DNA from: a bacterium | GTDB lineage: Bacteria; Elusimicrobiota; Elusimicrobia; UBA1565; UBA9628 | Direction of reading: 5' to 3' | DNA length: 56,016 nt | Assembly: GCA_021822495.1 (NCBI GenBank) | Contig: JAKAQO010000010.1 | Location: 1 to 56,016, forward strand | Part shown: positions 16,462-29,170 of the stretch, one piece after another | How positions within the stretch are numbered: the first letter of the stretch is position 1 | Layout of the letters: every line of letters begins with the position of its first letter | Notes under the pieces: generated by a model | Database searches by the model: none | What the model was told of the DNA's origin: nothing | The model's input: only the letters and a program-made list of their open reading frames with translations | Translations under genes and position numbers: made by a program

Positions 16462-18681
16462 TCAATTCAATAGACTCTGAACGGTCAACTTATTTTTCCC
16501 GCAAGTCACCACGGCTTGATCGGGCTGAGCGCTCTTTATCTCATTTCCAAGCAAAGGTCTAATTTTTATGCGTTCTCCGCCCGTGAAACCTTGCGAGCAC
16601 TGGCTGCTTTTTAAGAAATCGTTTATTTTTCCATAATAAGGATATTTTGCACGATATGAGCTCCAAGTGGATTGGGCACTGGCTGAATTGGAAGCCGAAA
16701 TCTGGACCAGCGAAGCATGAAATTTTCCTCCGTTATCAGCCGCTACGTCCTCGATCACAGAGCTATCGGCAAGATTCTTCACGTTTTGAACATATTTGGA
16801 TGCGGACATATTCTTCAAAGTGCTAGAGGACAGGCTGTAGGTTTTCACCTGCTTTATGGGGATATCGTAAACCGTGGGGAAACTTGAAGTCAAATTCGCT
16901 CCGCGATCTTCATGTTTGACGACGGGTGTTGACTGAAGAGACTGGCTATAGATGGTCTGGTAATCCGGTTTAGGCCCCTTGAAGTCTTTAGGAATATCGG
17001 TGGTGGCCACTTGCAATACGACGCCACCATCTTTATTTTTTTTAACGGCCATAAGCAAGCCATTATTCACAACCATCTCATTTCCATCAACGCAAAGGCG
17101 CAAAGAAGCATTTTCCTCCGGAACAAACAAAACCCCATCTTGGTTTATAGGATTTTTGAAGTTACTGTCACCGCTACAATCTCCCGCCTTACTGACGTCT
17201 CCGGAATTATCCGTTCCCCCGGCAGACTGGCCGCCTCCGGTTTTTCCACCTTTGTCCTTGGCAGCAGGTTGCTGCGCGGGCTTCCAATTGCATTTCTCGC
17301 CGACTTTTTCAGCCTCGCTTTCTTGGCAAACCACGGGCTCAAAATAAGACATATCGCCTGAACCCATGCGCTTCATGTAGTAGAAATTAGTCGTTCCGTC
17401 TTTCCCGGTAAAAAACCCCAAACCCGTGTGGTAGGGCGTAGAGGACAAATCTTTTACTCCGGTATCCGTCATTTCATTGACATTGGCTATCGCCACCGGA
17501 TCAATCTCGGAAACCCGCCCCTGAGCGTCTTCCTTAAAAAAGAGAAGCGCGCCCTCGGCCCCGCCTTGCCCGATCACTTTAAAGGTCTGATTTCCGATTG
17601 TTTGTTCATAACCTTCCTTATTAACTTGGGCCAGGCGCCGTTGTTTGAGATTGGAGAGAGTGGTTCTAATCGCGGGCTGAGAACTTCCAGCGGCGGAAAC
17701 CGTCACTTCTCCATTTTTGATGGTCACGTGGAACTTCGCACGGTTGGGAACCAAGTCAAGATTGTCGGCGTCCATATCCTGTCCAACGGCGTATCTGCGC
17801 CCATAAATCTGGGATGGGTTTTCCGTGTAATCAAAGACGCCGACTTGTTGAATGAGTTTGTCGGTTCCCGGCTCTCTCTGGGTAAAATATTTAACCGAAA
17901 TCCAGCGCCCGGCCCCAGTTTTGGGATTGGTGACCACCCAACTCGTCACCGCCCCGTCTTGATAGAGTTGTTCAACCCCAAAGGAACGAGAAACCCCGCC
18001 TGCGGGAGTTTTTCCCGCGCCTGTTCCAAAAGCGGAAGAAGGCCCCGAATTTTTCTGAATTGATTTCAAGGTTTTACTCGCGCTCGCTTTTCCGACCTTG
18101 ACCCGGTAAAAATAATGCGCGTTATCCATCGCGGCGGCAATAAAGCCCGGAATCCAACGATCCGGGGTGTCACGGCCATCCCATTTCTTGCAGGGTTTGG
18201 ACTTAAAACCTTGAATTTGGGTTTTGCCCGAACACGCCTGGGCGAGCTTCGCCGCAGTGTCTTGGTTTTTAAGAACGACCAAAAGCTCCGCGAGATTTCC
18301 CCGGCCTTTTTGAATTTGAAGGAAGGGACTCTTGGGGCGGAAGATCACAGCACCTACGCCGGCTTGAAGCCGCGCCGCCCCGTGGTCTTTGCCGCAAGGA
18401 AAGAAAGAGTTCTGGCAAATAAATTGAGAGATTGTTCGCGCCGCTTTTTCTTGTCCACATACGCGAAACCCCGCGCGGCGATCGGTTTTGAGCGCATTTT
18501 GACAGTTGTTAGCTTCTTTTTGGATTTCCACAAATTCCTGGTCTCGCGCGTCGTCGGTTTTTCCCACGGAAACAGGTTTGACAGAAGGCGCAGTCGAAGC
18601 CGCCGCGGCCAATAAAAACGGCAACGCCCCAAACAGGACACATATATCCAAAGCGAAAACCCGCCAATTTTTTTGACTCAT
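16462..18681 (-). CDS. large exported protein of unknown function, partner of the giant gene
   Basis: The start is ATG 18681 (MSQKNWRVFALDICVLFGAL), giving 739 aa with a signal peptide ending near LLAAAAST; the open frame further upstream lacks support and would run through the promoter. The mature protein has several cysteines (NCQNALK, RVCGQEK, FICQNSFFPCG), a Gly/Ser/Asp-rich linker near the middle (GGGQSAGGTDNSGD) and a C-terminal part ending AVVTCGKNKLTVQSLLN. I recognise no family. A near-consensus promoter places the transcription start almost at the ATG. The giant helicase-like gene follows after 31 nt, so the two are probably one operon and may act together in the envelope or outside the cell. 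Confidence 0.75.
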   Translation of the reverse strand: MSQKNWRVFALDICVLFGALPFLLAAAASTAPSVKPVSVGKTDDARDQEFVEIQKEANNCQNALKTDRRAGFRVCGQEKAARTISQFICQNSFFPCGKDHGAARLQAGVGAVIFRPKSPFLQIQKGRGNLAELLVVLKNQDTAAKLAQACSGKTQIQGFKSKPCKKWDGRDTPDRWIPGFIAAAMDNAHYFYRVKVGKASASKTLKSIQKNSGPSSAFGTGAGKTPAGGVSRSFGVEQLYQDGAVTSWVVTNPKTGAGRWISVKYFTQREPGTDKLIQQVGVFDYTENPSQIYGRRYAVGQDMDADNLDLVPNRAKFHVTIKNGEVTVSAAGSSQPAIRTTLSNLKQRRLAQVNKEGYEQTIGNQTFKVIGQGGAEGALLFFKEDAQGRVSEIDPVAIANVNEMTDTGVKDLSSTPYHTGLGFFTGKDGTTNFYYMKRMGSGDMSYFEPVVCQESEAEKVGEKCNWKPAQQPAAKDKGGKTGGGQSAGGTDNSGDVSKAGDCSGDSNFKNPINQDGVLFVPEENASLRLCVDGNEMVVNNGLLMAVKKNKDGGVVLQVATTDIPKDFKGPKPDYQTIYSQSLQSTPVVKHEDRGANLTSSFPTVYDIPIKQVKTYSLSSSTLKNMSASKYVQNVKNLADSSVIEDVAADNGGKFHASLVQISASNSASAQSTWSSYRAKYPYYGKINDFLKSSQCSQGFTGGERIKIRPLLGNEIKSAQPDQAVVTCGKNKLTVQSLLN

Positions 18682-18687
18682 GAAAAA

Positions 18688-18716
18688 AGGATAAACGCTT
18701 TTTGCCTTTTCGTCAA
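18688..18716 (-). promoter_or_regulatory. leaderless promoter for the two-gene exported-protein operon
   Basis: TTGACG (18716..18711), 17-nt spacer, TATCCT (18693..18688), then 6 nt to the ATG at 18681. The divergent gene at 18803 has the same -10 sequence and spacing. Confidence 0.75.
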
Positions 18717-18766
18717 GGCCCAAAGGTCCTAGTCCGTCTAGGCCCTGGTTTTTAAAATTTTGCGCC

Positions 18767-18795
18767 TTGACAAAGCGCAGTTTTGGGTCTATCCT
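18767..18795 (+). promoter_or_regulatory. leaderless promoter for the exported protein at 18803
   Basis: TTGACA (18767-18772), 17-nt spacer, TATCCT (18790-18795), then 7 nt to the ATG at 18803. This shows that the upstream in-frame TTG, which is part of the -35 itself, is not the start codon. Confidence 0.8.
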
Positions 18796-18802
18796 TCTGT
18801 AT

Positions 18803-19615
18803 ATGAGAAGAAAGACCATCGGGAGCTTAATCGCAAGCGCGTTTCTTATTTGCGCTTCGTCGCTAGAAGCCTCCCTCACTCCGGGGGAGCGTCCATGTTC
18901 ATTTCCCAAAAAACCTCTTCTGGCTAGAGTGGACCAGGTACTTCCTTTTCTCGGGTCTTCAGCGCCGTCCAAAAATTCCGCTTTCTGCGCGAAAGAAGTT
19001 CAAATCTTTATTCAAAAGGACCCTCTCTATCGAAAGCGTTGGGAAGAAGCCGCGAAAAATCCCCGCGCCCAAAAACGATTATTAGAAGAAGCAAATATCC
19101 TTTTTTACCGCACCGGCAAACAACTGAAGAAAACCATCATGGCGGCCCAAAAATTCAGCCGCCTCAGCGCCAAAGGCCGCGCCTCTCCCCCAAGTCTGTC
19201 CTTAACTCCCTGGCGCATCGGACACGCGGCGCGGAAGGTGAAAAAAAATCTTAAAGTTCTCAATCTCGCGGTTAAAAAAGCCGGGGCCAACGCGAAGCTC
19301 TCCTGGTTTTCCCCGCAATGGCAAAAAAGCTTAGATATATCTCTCAACCAGGCCCAAAGCCAATACGCCCTTTTTGTCGCCAATGAACAAAAACAAGAAA
19401 AAGCCCGCCGAGAAAAACTTGCTCTGGCCAAGAGCCGTTTAAACGAGATGGGAGCTTCGGGAAAAAATTTTGACGATCCCGCTCTCAACTCCACTCTCGA
19501 CTCCAACGCTTCCGCATCCCCCCATCCAGCGGGTGCAAGCGAAGCCGGAGCGGTCATGGCGGTCTTTTTCGGGCAAAAAGTCCTCGATAAAAACGGACAA
19601 GCCACGGGAAAATGA
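18803..19615 (+). CDS. hypothetical exported protein
   Basis: A 270-aa protein starting MRRKTIGSLIASAFLICASS with a signal peptide ending near SLEA. The mature part is very basic and helical (long Lys/Arg/Ala stretches such as AARKVKKNLKVLNLAVKKAG and NEQKQEKARREKLALAKSRL), with two cysteines near the N-terminus and a Ser/Ala/Pro-rich tail. No family recognised. The start is set by the promoter that ends 7 nt before it. It is transcribed away from the two-gene exported operon with a matching promoter, which suggests co-regulation, and is followed 42 nt later by prc. Confidence 0.7.
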   Translation: MRRKTIGSLIASAFLICASSLEASLTPGERPCSFPKKPLLARVDQVLPFLGSSAPSKNSAFCAKEVQIFIQKDPLYRKRWEEAAKNPRAQKRLLEEANILFYRTGKQLKKTIMAAQKFSRLSAKGRASPPSLSLTPWRIGHAARKVKKNLKVLNLAVKKAGANAKLSWFSPQWQKSLDISLNQAQSQYALFVANEQKQEKARREKLALAKSRLNEMGASGKNFDDPALNSTLDSNASASPHPAGASEAGAVMAVFFGQKVLDKNGQATGK

Positions 19616-19657
19616 AGCAAGCGGAAGAAAGCCCGCGAGTTTGTTATGATTGAGGGA

Positions 19658-21907
19658 ATGGCTCCGAAAAAATTTTTGTGGATTTTCCTGGCCGGTCTTT
19701 TTATCTCAAGACCTGTTTTTGCCGTACTCACCCCGGGCCCCGGAGCGCCGCTAGTCGGGCAAATCGTCGCGCGCTTTCTCGAAGAAGATCAATACGATCA
19801 TCATCCAATTGACCCGGCCGTCTCCCAAAACTTCCTGCAGAATTATCTTGAAGCCTTCGATTACAACCATATGTTTTTTCTTCAGTCGGACGTGGATGGT
19901 TTCAAAAAACGCTACGGCGATACATTGGGAGAAAAATTAAAGGAAGGGGATTTAAGCCCCGCTTATGAAATTTTTGATCTTTTTCTCAAGAGACTCCAAA
20001 ACAGGGAAGAATACGTCATCTCTTTATCCTCCACCTCCTTTAACTTCAAGGAAAATGAAAAAATAACCCTTGACCGCCACAAGCTTCCCTGGCCGAAGAA
20101 CTGGAAAGAATCGGATGTCCTGTGGAGACAGCAAGTCAAATATGAAAGACTTGAGGAAATTCTCAACAAAACCAAGCCCGCCGACCAAGGCAAGGAAATC
20201 CGCCACCGCTACCGCAGGCTATTGAAAAGCTATCATGAGTTTGACGCTATTGATGTTCTTCAAGAGTATTTGTCGGCCTTAACCCACGCTTACGACCCCC
20301 ATTCCGATTACATGGCGCAGGAACAGAAGGAGAACTTTGACATCAGCATGCAGTTGTCTTTAGTCGGAATCGGAGCCGTGCTCAAAGAATCCGACGGTTA
20401 CGCGCAAATTGTGTCCCTGGTCCCTGGCGGCCCCGCCGATAAAGATGGACGTCTTCATCCAAAAGACAGAATCGAAGCGGTATCGGAGGGAGTAGACGGC
20501 CCCTGGGTTAATGTCACCGGAATGAGGCTGGACCATGTCGTTGAAAAAATCCGCGGTAAAAAAGGCACGACCGTGCGCCTTCGCGTGATTCCAGCCGACA
20601 CCATTGACCGCTCGACCCGAACCGTCATTTCCATTGTTCGGGATGAGATCAAATTAACCGATCAAGAAGCCAAGGCGGAAATTTTGAAGGGACAAGACCT
20701 TCAAGGCAACCCCGTTAAAATCGGCGTAATCGATTTGCCGTCCTTTTATGAAGACATGAAATCCGGAGGCGAGAAAAAAAGCACGACTAAAGACGTGAAA
20801 AAACTCCTCCTCGCCTTGGAAGCAAAAGGAATCCAAGGGCTAATTTTAGACCTTCGTCGAAACGGCGGCGGCGCTTTATCCGAAGCGATTAACCTGACCG
20901 GACTTTTCATCCCGCCGGGCCCCGTGGTTCAGGTACGAGATTCCCGAGGCGTCATCCGCTCTCTTGAGCATTCAGATTCCATGATTTATTCCGGACCCAT
21001 GATTGTTTTGACCAGCCATGCTTCCGCCTCCGCCTCCGAAATTTTCGCGGCTGCCCTCCAGGACTACGGACGGGCCGTCATTGTGGGAAACAAAAAGACT
21101 TTTGGAAAAGGAACAGTCCAGACGCTCATTGATCTCTCTCAATACGTCCCTCGCATTGATCCCAAAACCGGACCGGGAGCGCTCAAACTCACGATTCAAA
21201 AATTTTACCGCGTCTCTGGAGGCTCCACTCAAAACAAAGGCGTGATCCCCGACATTCAGCTCCCTTCAATCGAAGACTATATGGATATCGCGGAATCGGC
21301 TCTTGAGAACGCTCTTCCCTATGATGAAATAGACCCCGCTTCTTATCAAAAGATGAATCTCGTAACCCCGCCCTTGATCGAAAATTTGAGAGAGGCTTCA
21401 GAAAACCGCGTCACGGCTTCCCGTGAATTCGGCTACGTTCGCCAGGATATCGCGCTTTTCAAGCAGGAAGACGAGGGAAAAGTCGAATCTCTCAATGAAG
21501 CGGAGCGTCTCAAGGAGCAAAAAGATGCGGAAAATTTGGACAAAGAGAGAAAAGAAGAGCGCTTAGTCGTGGGTCCGGATGAATTTACCAAGACTGAAAT
21601 TACCCTTGAATCCATTACCGGCAGCACGGCCCCGGCGGTCTCTGAAAAGATATTAGCCAAGGCCTCATCTGCGGACAAACACAAAGACAAAACCAAAAAC
21701 TCCGCCAAGAAAAAAGAAAAGAAGCCCAATATTCCCGATATCGAGCTTGAGGAAAGCGCCCGCATTATCAACGATATGCTCCACCCAACAGAAATCCCCC
21801 AGGAACTCTCTCAGATCGCGGAGAAGACTAAAGCGGCCTTGTCAGCGATCGCCAAAGCCGAAGCCAAACAAAAATCATCAAACGAATTAGACGAAATTTT
21901 GCCTTAA
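19658..21907 (+). CDS. prc: tail-specific (C-terminal processing) protease, S41 family
   Basis: A 749-aa periplasmic serine protease of the Prc/CtpA type. The start at ATG 19658 gives a good signal peptide (MAPKKFLWIFLAGLFISRPVFA) and lies 7 nt after a TATGAT hexamer; an ATG four codons upstream is less likely. The N-terminal helical region is followed by a PDZ domain (IGAVLKESDGYAQIVSLVPG, about 230-310) and the S41 core. The Ser/Lys dyad is in SASASE (Ser about 458) and TFGKGTVQ (Lys about 484). A C-terminal DUF3340-like region is Lys/Glu-rich, ending in a coiled segment. It processes or degrades envelope proteins from their C-termini and could act on the exported proteins encoded next door. 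Confidence 0.9.
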   Translation: MAPKKFLWIFLAGLFISRPVFAVLTPGPGAPLVGQIVARFLEEDQYDHHPIDPAVSQNFLQNYLEAFDYNHMFFLQSDVDGFKKRYGDTLGEKLKEGDLSPAYEIFDLFLKRLQNREEYVISLSSTSFNFKENEKITLDRHKLPWPKNWKESDVLWRQQVKYERLEEILNKTKPADQGKEIRHRYRRLLKSYHEFDAIDVLQEYLSALTHAYDPHSDYMAQEQKENFDISMQLSLVGIGAVLKESDGYAQIVSLVPGGPADKDGRLHPKDRIEAVSEGVDGPWVNVTGMRLDHVVEKIRGKKGTTVRLRVIPADTIDRSTRTVISIVRDEIKLTDQEAKAEILKGQDLQGNPVKIGVIDLPSFYEDMKSGGEKKSTTKDVKKLLLALEAKGIQGLILDLRRNGGGALSEAINLTGLFIPPGPVVQVRDSRGVIRSLEHSDSMIYSGPMIVLTSHASASASEIFAAALQDYGRAVIVGNKKTFGKGTVQTLIDLSQYVPRIDPKTGPGALKLTIQKFYRVSGGSTQNKGVIPDIQLPSIEDYMDIAESALENALPYDEIDPASYQKMNLVTPPLIENLREASENRVTASREFGYVRQDIALFKQEDEGKVESLNEAERLKEQKDAENLDKERKEERLVVGPDEFTKTEITLESITGSTAPAVSEKILAKASSADKHKDKTKNSAKKKEKKPNIPDIELEESARIINDMLHPTEIPQELSQIAEKTKAALSAIAKAEAKQKSSNELDEILP

Positions 21908-21919
21908 TAAAAAGAGATA

Positions 21920-21930
21920 GGGACAGTCCC
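21920..21930. repeat. GGGAC-A-GTCCC palindrome
   Basis: A short palindrome (followed by another C) between prc and clpB. The same GGGGAC/GTCCCC core is found in the hairpins at 9157-9208 and 39220-39242, suggesting a dispersed intergenic repeat family. Confidence 0.5.
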
Positions 21931-21947
21931 CAACTCCGCTTTTTTAG

Positions 21948-21953
21948 TAAAAT
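21948..21953 (+). promoter_or_regulatory. -10 hexamer for clpB, leaderless spacing
   Basis: TAAAAT ends 6 nt before the clpB ATG at 21960. There is no Shine-Dalgarno. The -35 is not clear. Confidence 0.5.
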
Positions 21954-21959
21954 AAGATC

Positions 21960-24101
21960 ATGCCTCCGAGAGAGACTACCGCCGAAAGTTCCTCTTCAAA
22001 TCCAAAGACCGCTCTGGAATTTTTCGGGCGCGATTTGACCGAGGCCGCCAAAAAGGGAAAACTAGATCCCGTCATCGGCCGCGATAGCGAAATTCGCCGC
22101 GTCATTCAGGTCCTCAGTCGCCGCACCAAGAATAATCCCGTTCTCATCGGCGAACCCGGGGTGGGAAAAACCGCGATTGTTGAAGGCCTCGCCCAACGCG
22201 TTTCCTCGGGAGATGTTCCCGAAACCATGAAAGACAAGCGCGTGATTTCACTCGACATGGGAAGTTTGGTCGCCGGAGCAAAATACAAGGGCGAATTTGA
22301 AGAAAGGCTTAAAGCCGTTCTTAAAGAAGTCACCGACGCTTCCGGCCAGATTATTCTTTTTATCGATGAAATCCACACTTTAGTCGGCGCCGGAGGCGGG
22401 GAAGGCGGAATGGACGCGGCCAATATGCTCAAGCCCATGCTGGCGCGGGGAGAACTCCGTTGCGTCGGGGCCACGACCCTGGATGAATATAAAAAATATA
22501 TCGAAAAAGACGCCGCGCTGGAACGCCGATTTGCTCCAGTGACGGTCGGCCCCCCAAGCGTTGAAGACACTATCGCCATTTTGCGCGGACTTAAAGAAAA
22601 ATACGAAATCCACCACGGGGTTCGTATTCTTGATTCCGCTTTAGTGGCGGCGGCCGCAATGTCTGAGCGATATATTTCCGATCGTTTTCTGCCGGATAAG
22701 GCCATTGACCTCATTGACGAGGCCTCCAGCCGCTTGCGGATGGAAATTGATTCCATGCCGACTGAGCTTGACGAAATGGACCGCAAGCTCCGCCAGCTTG
22801 GGATTGAAGAAGCCGCGCTTAAAAAAGAAAAAGACGAAGCGAGCCGCGAGAGAATCCGCGCTATTCAATCTGAAATCTCGACTCTTAAGTCCGAATTTGA
22901 AAAGTTGCGCGCCCACTGGGAGAAAGAGAAATCGCTGATTAAAGGCCTTCGCGAGCTTAAAGTAAAAATGGAATCGCTTAAGGCCGATGGGCAACGCGCC
23001 GAACGAACGGGAGATCTCAACCGCGCGGCTGAAATCCGCTACGGTTTAATTCCAGAACTCTCCAAGAAAATCGAAGCCTCGGAAAAAGATTTAGCCGCAC
23101 TTCAGATGGAAAAAAAGCTTCTCAAAGAAGAGGTGGATTCCCAAGACATCGCGCGCGTGATTTCCCGCTGGACCGGGATTCCGGTTGAGAAAATTGGCCA
23201 AACTCAGGCGCAAAAACTCTTAAAACTTGAAGATATTCTCCATGAGCGAATCATCGGGCAAGATGAGGCCGTTCAAGCCGTCGCTGCGGCGGTCCGGCGC
23301 GCCCAAAGCGGCATCGCCGACCCGGAACGCCCGTTGGGGGTCTTTTTGATGCTGGGACCAACCGGAGTGGGAAAGACAGAACTCGCCAGAGCCCTGGCTG
23401 ATTTTCTTTTTGATTCCGAAAAAAACCTGGTTCGATTAGATATGTCTGAATATATGGAAAAACATTCAGTCTCCCGTCTCATTGGCGCCCCGCCGGGATA
23501 TATAGGATATGAAGAAGGCGGACAATTGACCGAAGCCGTGCGCCGGAAGCCTTACTCCGTCGTTTTGCTTGATGAAATTGAAAAGGCTCATCCCGATGTC
23601 TTCAATATTCTTCTTCAAGTCACCGATGACGGTCGCCTGACCGACGGCCAAGGCCGAACGGTTAACTTCAAAAACACGATCATTCTCATGACCTCTAATC
23701 TCGCGGAAAAAGACCTCGAAGTTCGCTTTAGGCCCGAATTTCTAAATCGCCTGGATGAAATATTGATCTTCCATCCCCTGGACGCGGAAAATTTGCGCCG
23801 CATTATCGACATCCAAATTCCCCGCGCCTTGTCGCGATTAGAAGACAAGCGCATCACCTTTACTCTCAATGAAAAAGCCAAGAATTTTCTTTCTCAAAAG
23901 GGATATGACCCCACTTTCGGCGCCAGACCCCTTAAGCGCGCCATCCAGAAATATCTTCTGGACCCCATCTCAAAACTACTCATCTCCGGCGAAATTAAGG
24001 AAGGCGATTCCGTCTCCGTCAGCGCGGATTTAGCGAAAGAAGCTCTCTCGTTTGAAACGCAAGTAAAAAAGCCTAAAAAAAACTCGCACCCGGCGCAATA
24101 A
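21960..24101 (+). CDS. clpB: ClpB-type disaggregase lacking the N-terminal domain
   Basis: A 713-aa Hsp100 AAA+ ATPase. The first Walker A is GEPGVGKT (64-71) with [17 protein letters not shown]; the second is GPTGVGKT (466-473) with [15 protein letters not shown]. Between them lies a long charged coiled coil (about residues 270-400) that fits the ClpB middle domain, so this is ClpB and not ClpC/ClpA. The double Clp_N domain of about 145 residues is missing: the protein starts shortly before [24 protein letters not shown]. In NBD2 the segment after MTSNLA is shortened before [12 protein letters not shown]. Family knowledge: ClpB with DnaK disaggregates proteins, and N-domain-less ClpB remains active in E. 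coli. Confidence 0.9.
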   Translation: MPPRETTAESSSSNPKTALEFFGRDLTEAAKKGKLDPVIGRDSEIRRVIQVLSRRTKNNPVLIGEPGVGKTAIVEGLAQRVSSGDVPETMKDKRVISLDMGSLVAGAKYKGEFEERLKAVLKEVTDASGQIILFIDEIHTLVGAGGGEGGMDAANMLKPMLARGELRCVGATTLDEYKKYIEKDAALERRFAPVTVGPPSVEDTIAILRGLKEKYEIHHGVRILDSALVAAAAMSERYISDRFLPDKAIDLIDEASSRLRMEIDSMPTELDEMDRKLRQLGIEEAALKKEKDEASRERIRAIQSEISTLKSEFEKLRAHWEKEKSLIKGLRELKVKMESLKADGQRAERTGDLNRAAEIRYGLIPELSKKIEASEKDLAALQMEKKLLKEEVDSQDIARVISRWTGIPVEKIGQTQAQKLLKLEDILHERIIGQDEAVQAVAAAVRRAQSGIADPERPLGVFLMLGPTGVGKTELARALADFLFDSEKNLVRLDMSEYMEKHSVSRLIGAPPGYIGYEEGGQLTEAVRRKPYSVVLLDEIEKAHPDVFNILLQVTDDGRLTDGQGRTVNFKNTIILMTSNLAEKDLEVRFRPEFLNRLDEILIFHPLDAENLRRIIDIQIPRALSRLEDKRITFTLNEKAKNFLSQKGYDPTFGARPLKRAIQKYLLDPISKLLISGEIKEGDSVSVSADLAKEALSFETQVKKPKKNSHPAQ

Positions 24102-24114
24102 AGCGAGAAATTAA

Positions 24115-26532
<2,418 letters not shown>

Positions 26533-26552
<20 letters not shown>

Positions 26553-27813
26553 GGCCCGGGTTCTTCAACGCCTCAACTGGGGCGCAAACACCCGTCTTTT
26601 TCTGCGCGGAATTTTTGCCCTGGCGCCTTTTATGCTCTTGTCTAGAGTTGTCGCGATGGGAACGCATATTCTAGCCGGACGCTGGCTGGGTCCGGATCAA
26701 TACGGAATGGCAAGTTTAACTCTCGCCACAAGCAAATTATGGCTTTTATTTATTTCCCTGGGGTTTTTGACCGCTTCCGCCCGCGTCGCGGCGTTGCCCG
26801 CTGAAAAAAGAACTCTCGCCGTCTCAAGCCTCACCTGGAGCGCTCTTATCTGGATTGGGTTTGGATCATTACTCCTCTTTGTTTTCCATTCCCCGCTTAC
26901 GCGGAAATTTAAAATTTCTCCGGAGGTTTATTTTTGGAGCGTTCTCTATGCCGAAGCGCAGTTCTTATACGCCGTTTCTTCCGGGCTTTTGGCGGGGCTT
27001 CAAAAATTCAAAGCCCGCGGAATTTTTGAACTGACCTATAGCTTGATTGTTTTGACTCTTTTCTCCGCCTCTTTTGTCTTTAAGCCCCAAATTAGTTTTG
27101 CCTTACTCCTCAGAGCCATGAGCCTGGGCTGCGCCCTGGGGGCTTTGTTATGCTTCTATGGAATCCGGGAATTTATCCGTCCGGTTTTCTCGTTTTCAGC
27201 CATTCGAGACGTCTGGGATTACGCCGGGCCTTATCTGATGGGATGGGGCTGCATGGTTGGAGCTGAATCTTTGGTCACCCTTATCGTCTCCTGGAATCTA
27301 AGCCCTCATGAACTGGGTTTTTATAGCGCTTATCAGACCGCAATTTTTAGACCCGTTTTAGTCGCTTCCGCCCTCATCGGAATCGTCCTAGGCCCTCTCT
27401 CCAGCATTCGGGAAAAACAAAAAAAAATATGGAAAAAATTTCTTAGTCTCTCACCCTTGATTTTGCTCGCCGCCTGGATACTATTTTCTCTTTCCGGCTG
27501 CGTCGTCATCAAACTTATGGGAAACCGCTACCCACTGATTTTTTCATGGGTTTTGATTTTTGGAGGGGCCGCCGCCTTCTTTTTTCTGTCCTCTTTTCCC
27601 GGAACCATCCTCGGCTTTCGGGATTCAAAAAGCGCCTGGCTGTCCAGTTTCTCCGCCGTTTGTGGAGCGATACTCAGCGCCGCCATTGGTTTTTGGGCCA
27701 TCCCCCGGTTTAAGATCATGGGAGCGGCGCTTGCCTTGGCGGGGCTTTATGCCGGGAGTTTTATCTGGAATTCTCTTTCCAGCCACCGCGTCATCAGCTT
27801 AGATGACTCCTAA
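26533..27813 (+). CDS. polysaccharide flippase-like membrane protein
   Basis: A 426-aa protein with about 12 hydrophobic segments and the layout of the MATE/PST (Wzx-like) superfamily: an N-terminal amphipathic part, ILAGRWLGPDQYGMASL typical of the first loop, and a motif-poor remainder. Such proteins move lipid-linked oligosaccharides across the inner membrane. It overlaps manC by 20 nt, so translation is coupled, and its product probably belongs to the same glycan pathway. It converges with the thiolase gene, sharing 4 nt at the stops. Substrate unknown. Confidence 0.8.
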
Positions 27814-29156
27814 TTATATTTTTCAACCACCATCGCCCCGCCCATGCCGCCCCCAGCGCAAGCCGCGAGCATCCCGTAACGGCCCTTGGGGTTTTTCTTA
27901 AGCGCGTGCGCTAAGTTGAGCATGAGGCGAGTTCCGGTCGCGCCCAAGGGATGCCCCAAGGCGATAGACCCTCCGTTGGGGTTTAAGGCGCCGGAATCAA
28001 ATTTAGCCTTCCAATCATGCCCGAATCTCTCGCGTCCGATTTTAAAGATGGACAAAACCGTCGCCGCAAAGGGCTCATGAAGCTCGATTTGGTCGAGATC
28101 GCTAAACGAAATTCCCGCCCGCTCCAAGGCGACCGGCGCCGCCAAGGCCGGAGACACCCCCATATGCGCGGGATTATTTCCGTAAAAACCCCAGCCCTTG
28201 ATTTTGGCCAAAATCTCAAGCCCCAATTCCCTGGCTTTTTTCTCAGTTGAGACAATCGTGGCGGCCGCGCCGTCGGAGCGCCCGCAGGAATTAAATAAGG
28301 TCACTGTTCCCTTGTCGCCTTCCTGATAGGTTTTTCCCTCGACATATTTTCCATAATCGGCGTAGAAATTTTTAAGCGGATAAGACGGTCCGTCAAAAAG
28401 AAGCGGAGCCTTGGCAAACATCTGCGGCTTTTCAACCAAGTCTTCTCTCAGAAATGGATATTCGTCTTTGTCTAAAAGAACCTGGTCTTGGACCTGGGCT
28501 TTCTCCACATGGGAATCATAAAAGCCCGCCTTCCAACCGGAAATCGCGCGGCGGAAACTCTCGCGGGCGTAATCATCTTCCTCGGAACGGGTGATGCCAT
28601 ACATCTGCGCGCAAACTTCAGCGGTCGCGGCCATGTTGATTTTTTTAACCGGATCGGTGAGACCTTGCTCCAGGGAATCAATAACCGCCACCTCCGAACT
28701 CTCCAAAAGCCCCGCCCATTTAGCCTTGACGGTGTCAAAACTCCGGAGTTCTTTTAAGCCCCTAGAGCCTTCGATGGAATAAGGCATCCTGGACATACAC
28801 TCAGTTCCGCCGGCGATATAAAGTTCGCCTTCCCCGCAACGGATAAAGCGCGCGGCCGCGGCGATAGACTCAATGGATGAAATGCAGTTATTTTGAACCG
28901 TGACCGCCTGGGTTTTTTCAGGAAGCCCGCAGTTGAGCGCGGTGACTCTTGCGATATTGGGCGCGGAGAAACTTTGCGCGACCCATCCAACCAAAACCCC
29001 GTCCACCGCTTCCTTGGGAAGCCGCGATTTTTTAAGCAAAGAATTAACCGCCATGACCATCAAATTCTCGGCTCTAAGGCCGGATAAGGATCTCGCCATA
29101 TGCCCAATAGGCGTGCGGGCTCCGGAACTAATCACGATTGTGTCTTTTGATTCCAT
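27810..29156 (-). CDS. thiolase family protein (acetyl-CoA acyltransferase)
   Basis: A 448-aa thiolase catalysing Claisen condensation or thiolysis of acyl-CoAs. The nucleophile Cys91 is in TVQNNCISSIESIA, the His is in GGSIALGHPLGATGTR, and the second Cys is in AACAGGGMGGA. The usual NEAFA motif reads HEPFAA, as in FadI-type trifunctional-protein thiolases. A good Shine-Dalgarno (AAGGAG) precedes the ATG. It is the last gene of a leftward run with the LPG-synthase-like gene 14 nt upstream. No other beta-oxidation gene is present, so direction and substrate cannot be assigned. Confidence 0.9.
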   Translation of the reverse strand: MESKDTIVISSGARTPIGHMARSLSGLRAENLMVMAVNSLLKKSRLPKEAVDGVLVGWVAQSFSAPNIARVTALNCGLPEKTQAVTVQNNCISSIESIAAAARFIRCGEGELYIAGGTECMSRMPYSIEGSRGLKELRSFDTVKAKWAGLLESSEVAVIDSLEQGLTDPVKKINMAATAEVCAQMYGITRSEEDDYARESFRRAISGWKAGFYDSHVEKAQVQDQVLLDKDEYPFLREDLVEKPQMFAKAPLLFDGPSYPLKNFYADYGKYVEGKTYQEGDKGTVTLFNSCGRSDGAAATIVSTEKKARELGLEILAKIKGWGFYGNNPAHMGVSPALAAPVALERAGISFSDLDQIELHEPFAATVLSIFKIGRERFGHDWKAKFDSGALNPNGGSIALGHPLGATGTRLMLNLAHALKKNPKGRYGMLAACAGGGMGGAMVVEKYN

Positions 29157-29170
29157 ACCAGTTTTCTCCT

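Noticed and set aside
18767-18802. TTG at 18767 as start of the exported protein
   Set aside because: It is the TTG of a consensus -35; the downstream ATG gives a proper signal peptide and correct promoter spacing.
18682-18972. Longer N-terminus of the 739-aa exported protein
   Set aside because: It would run through a near-consensus promoter and bury the signal peptide.
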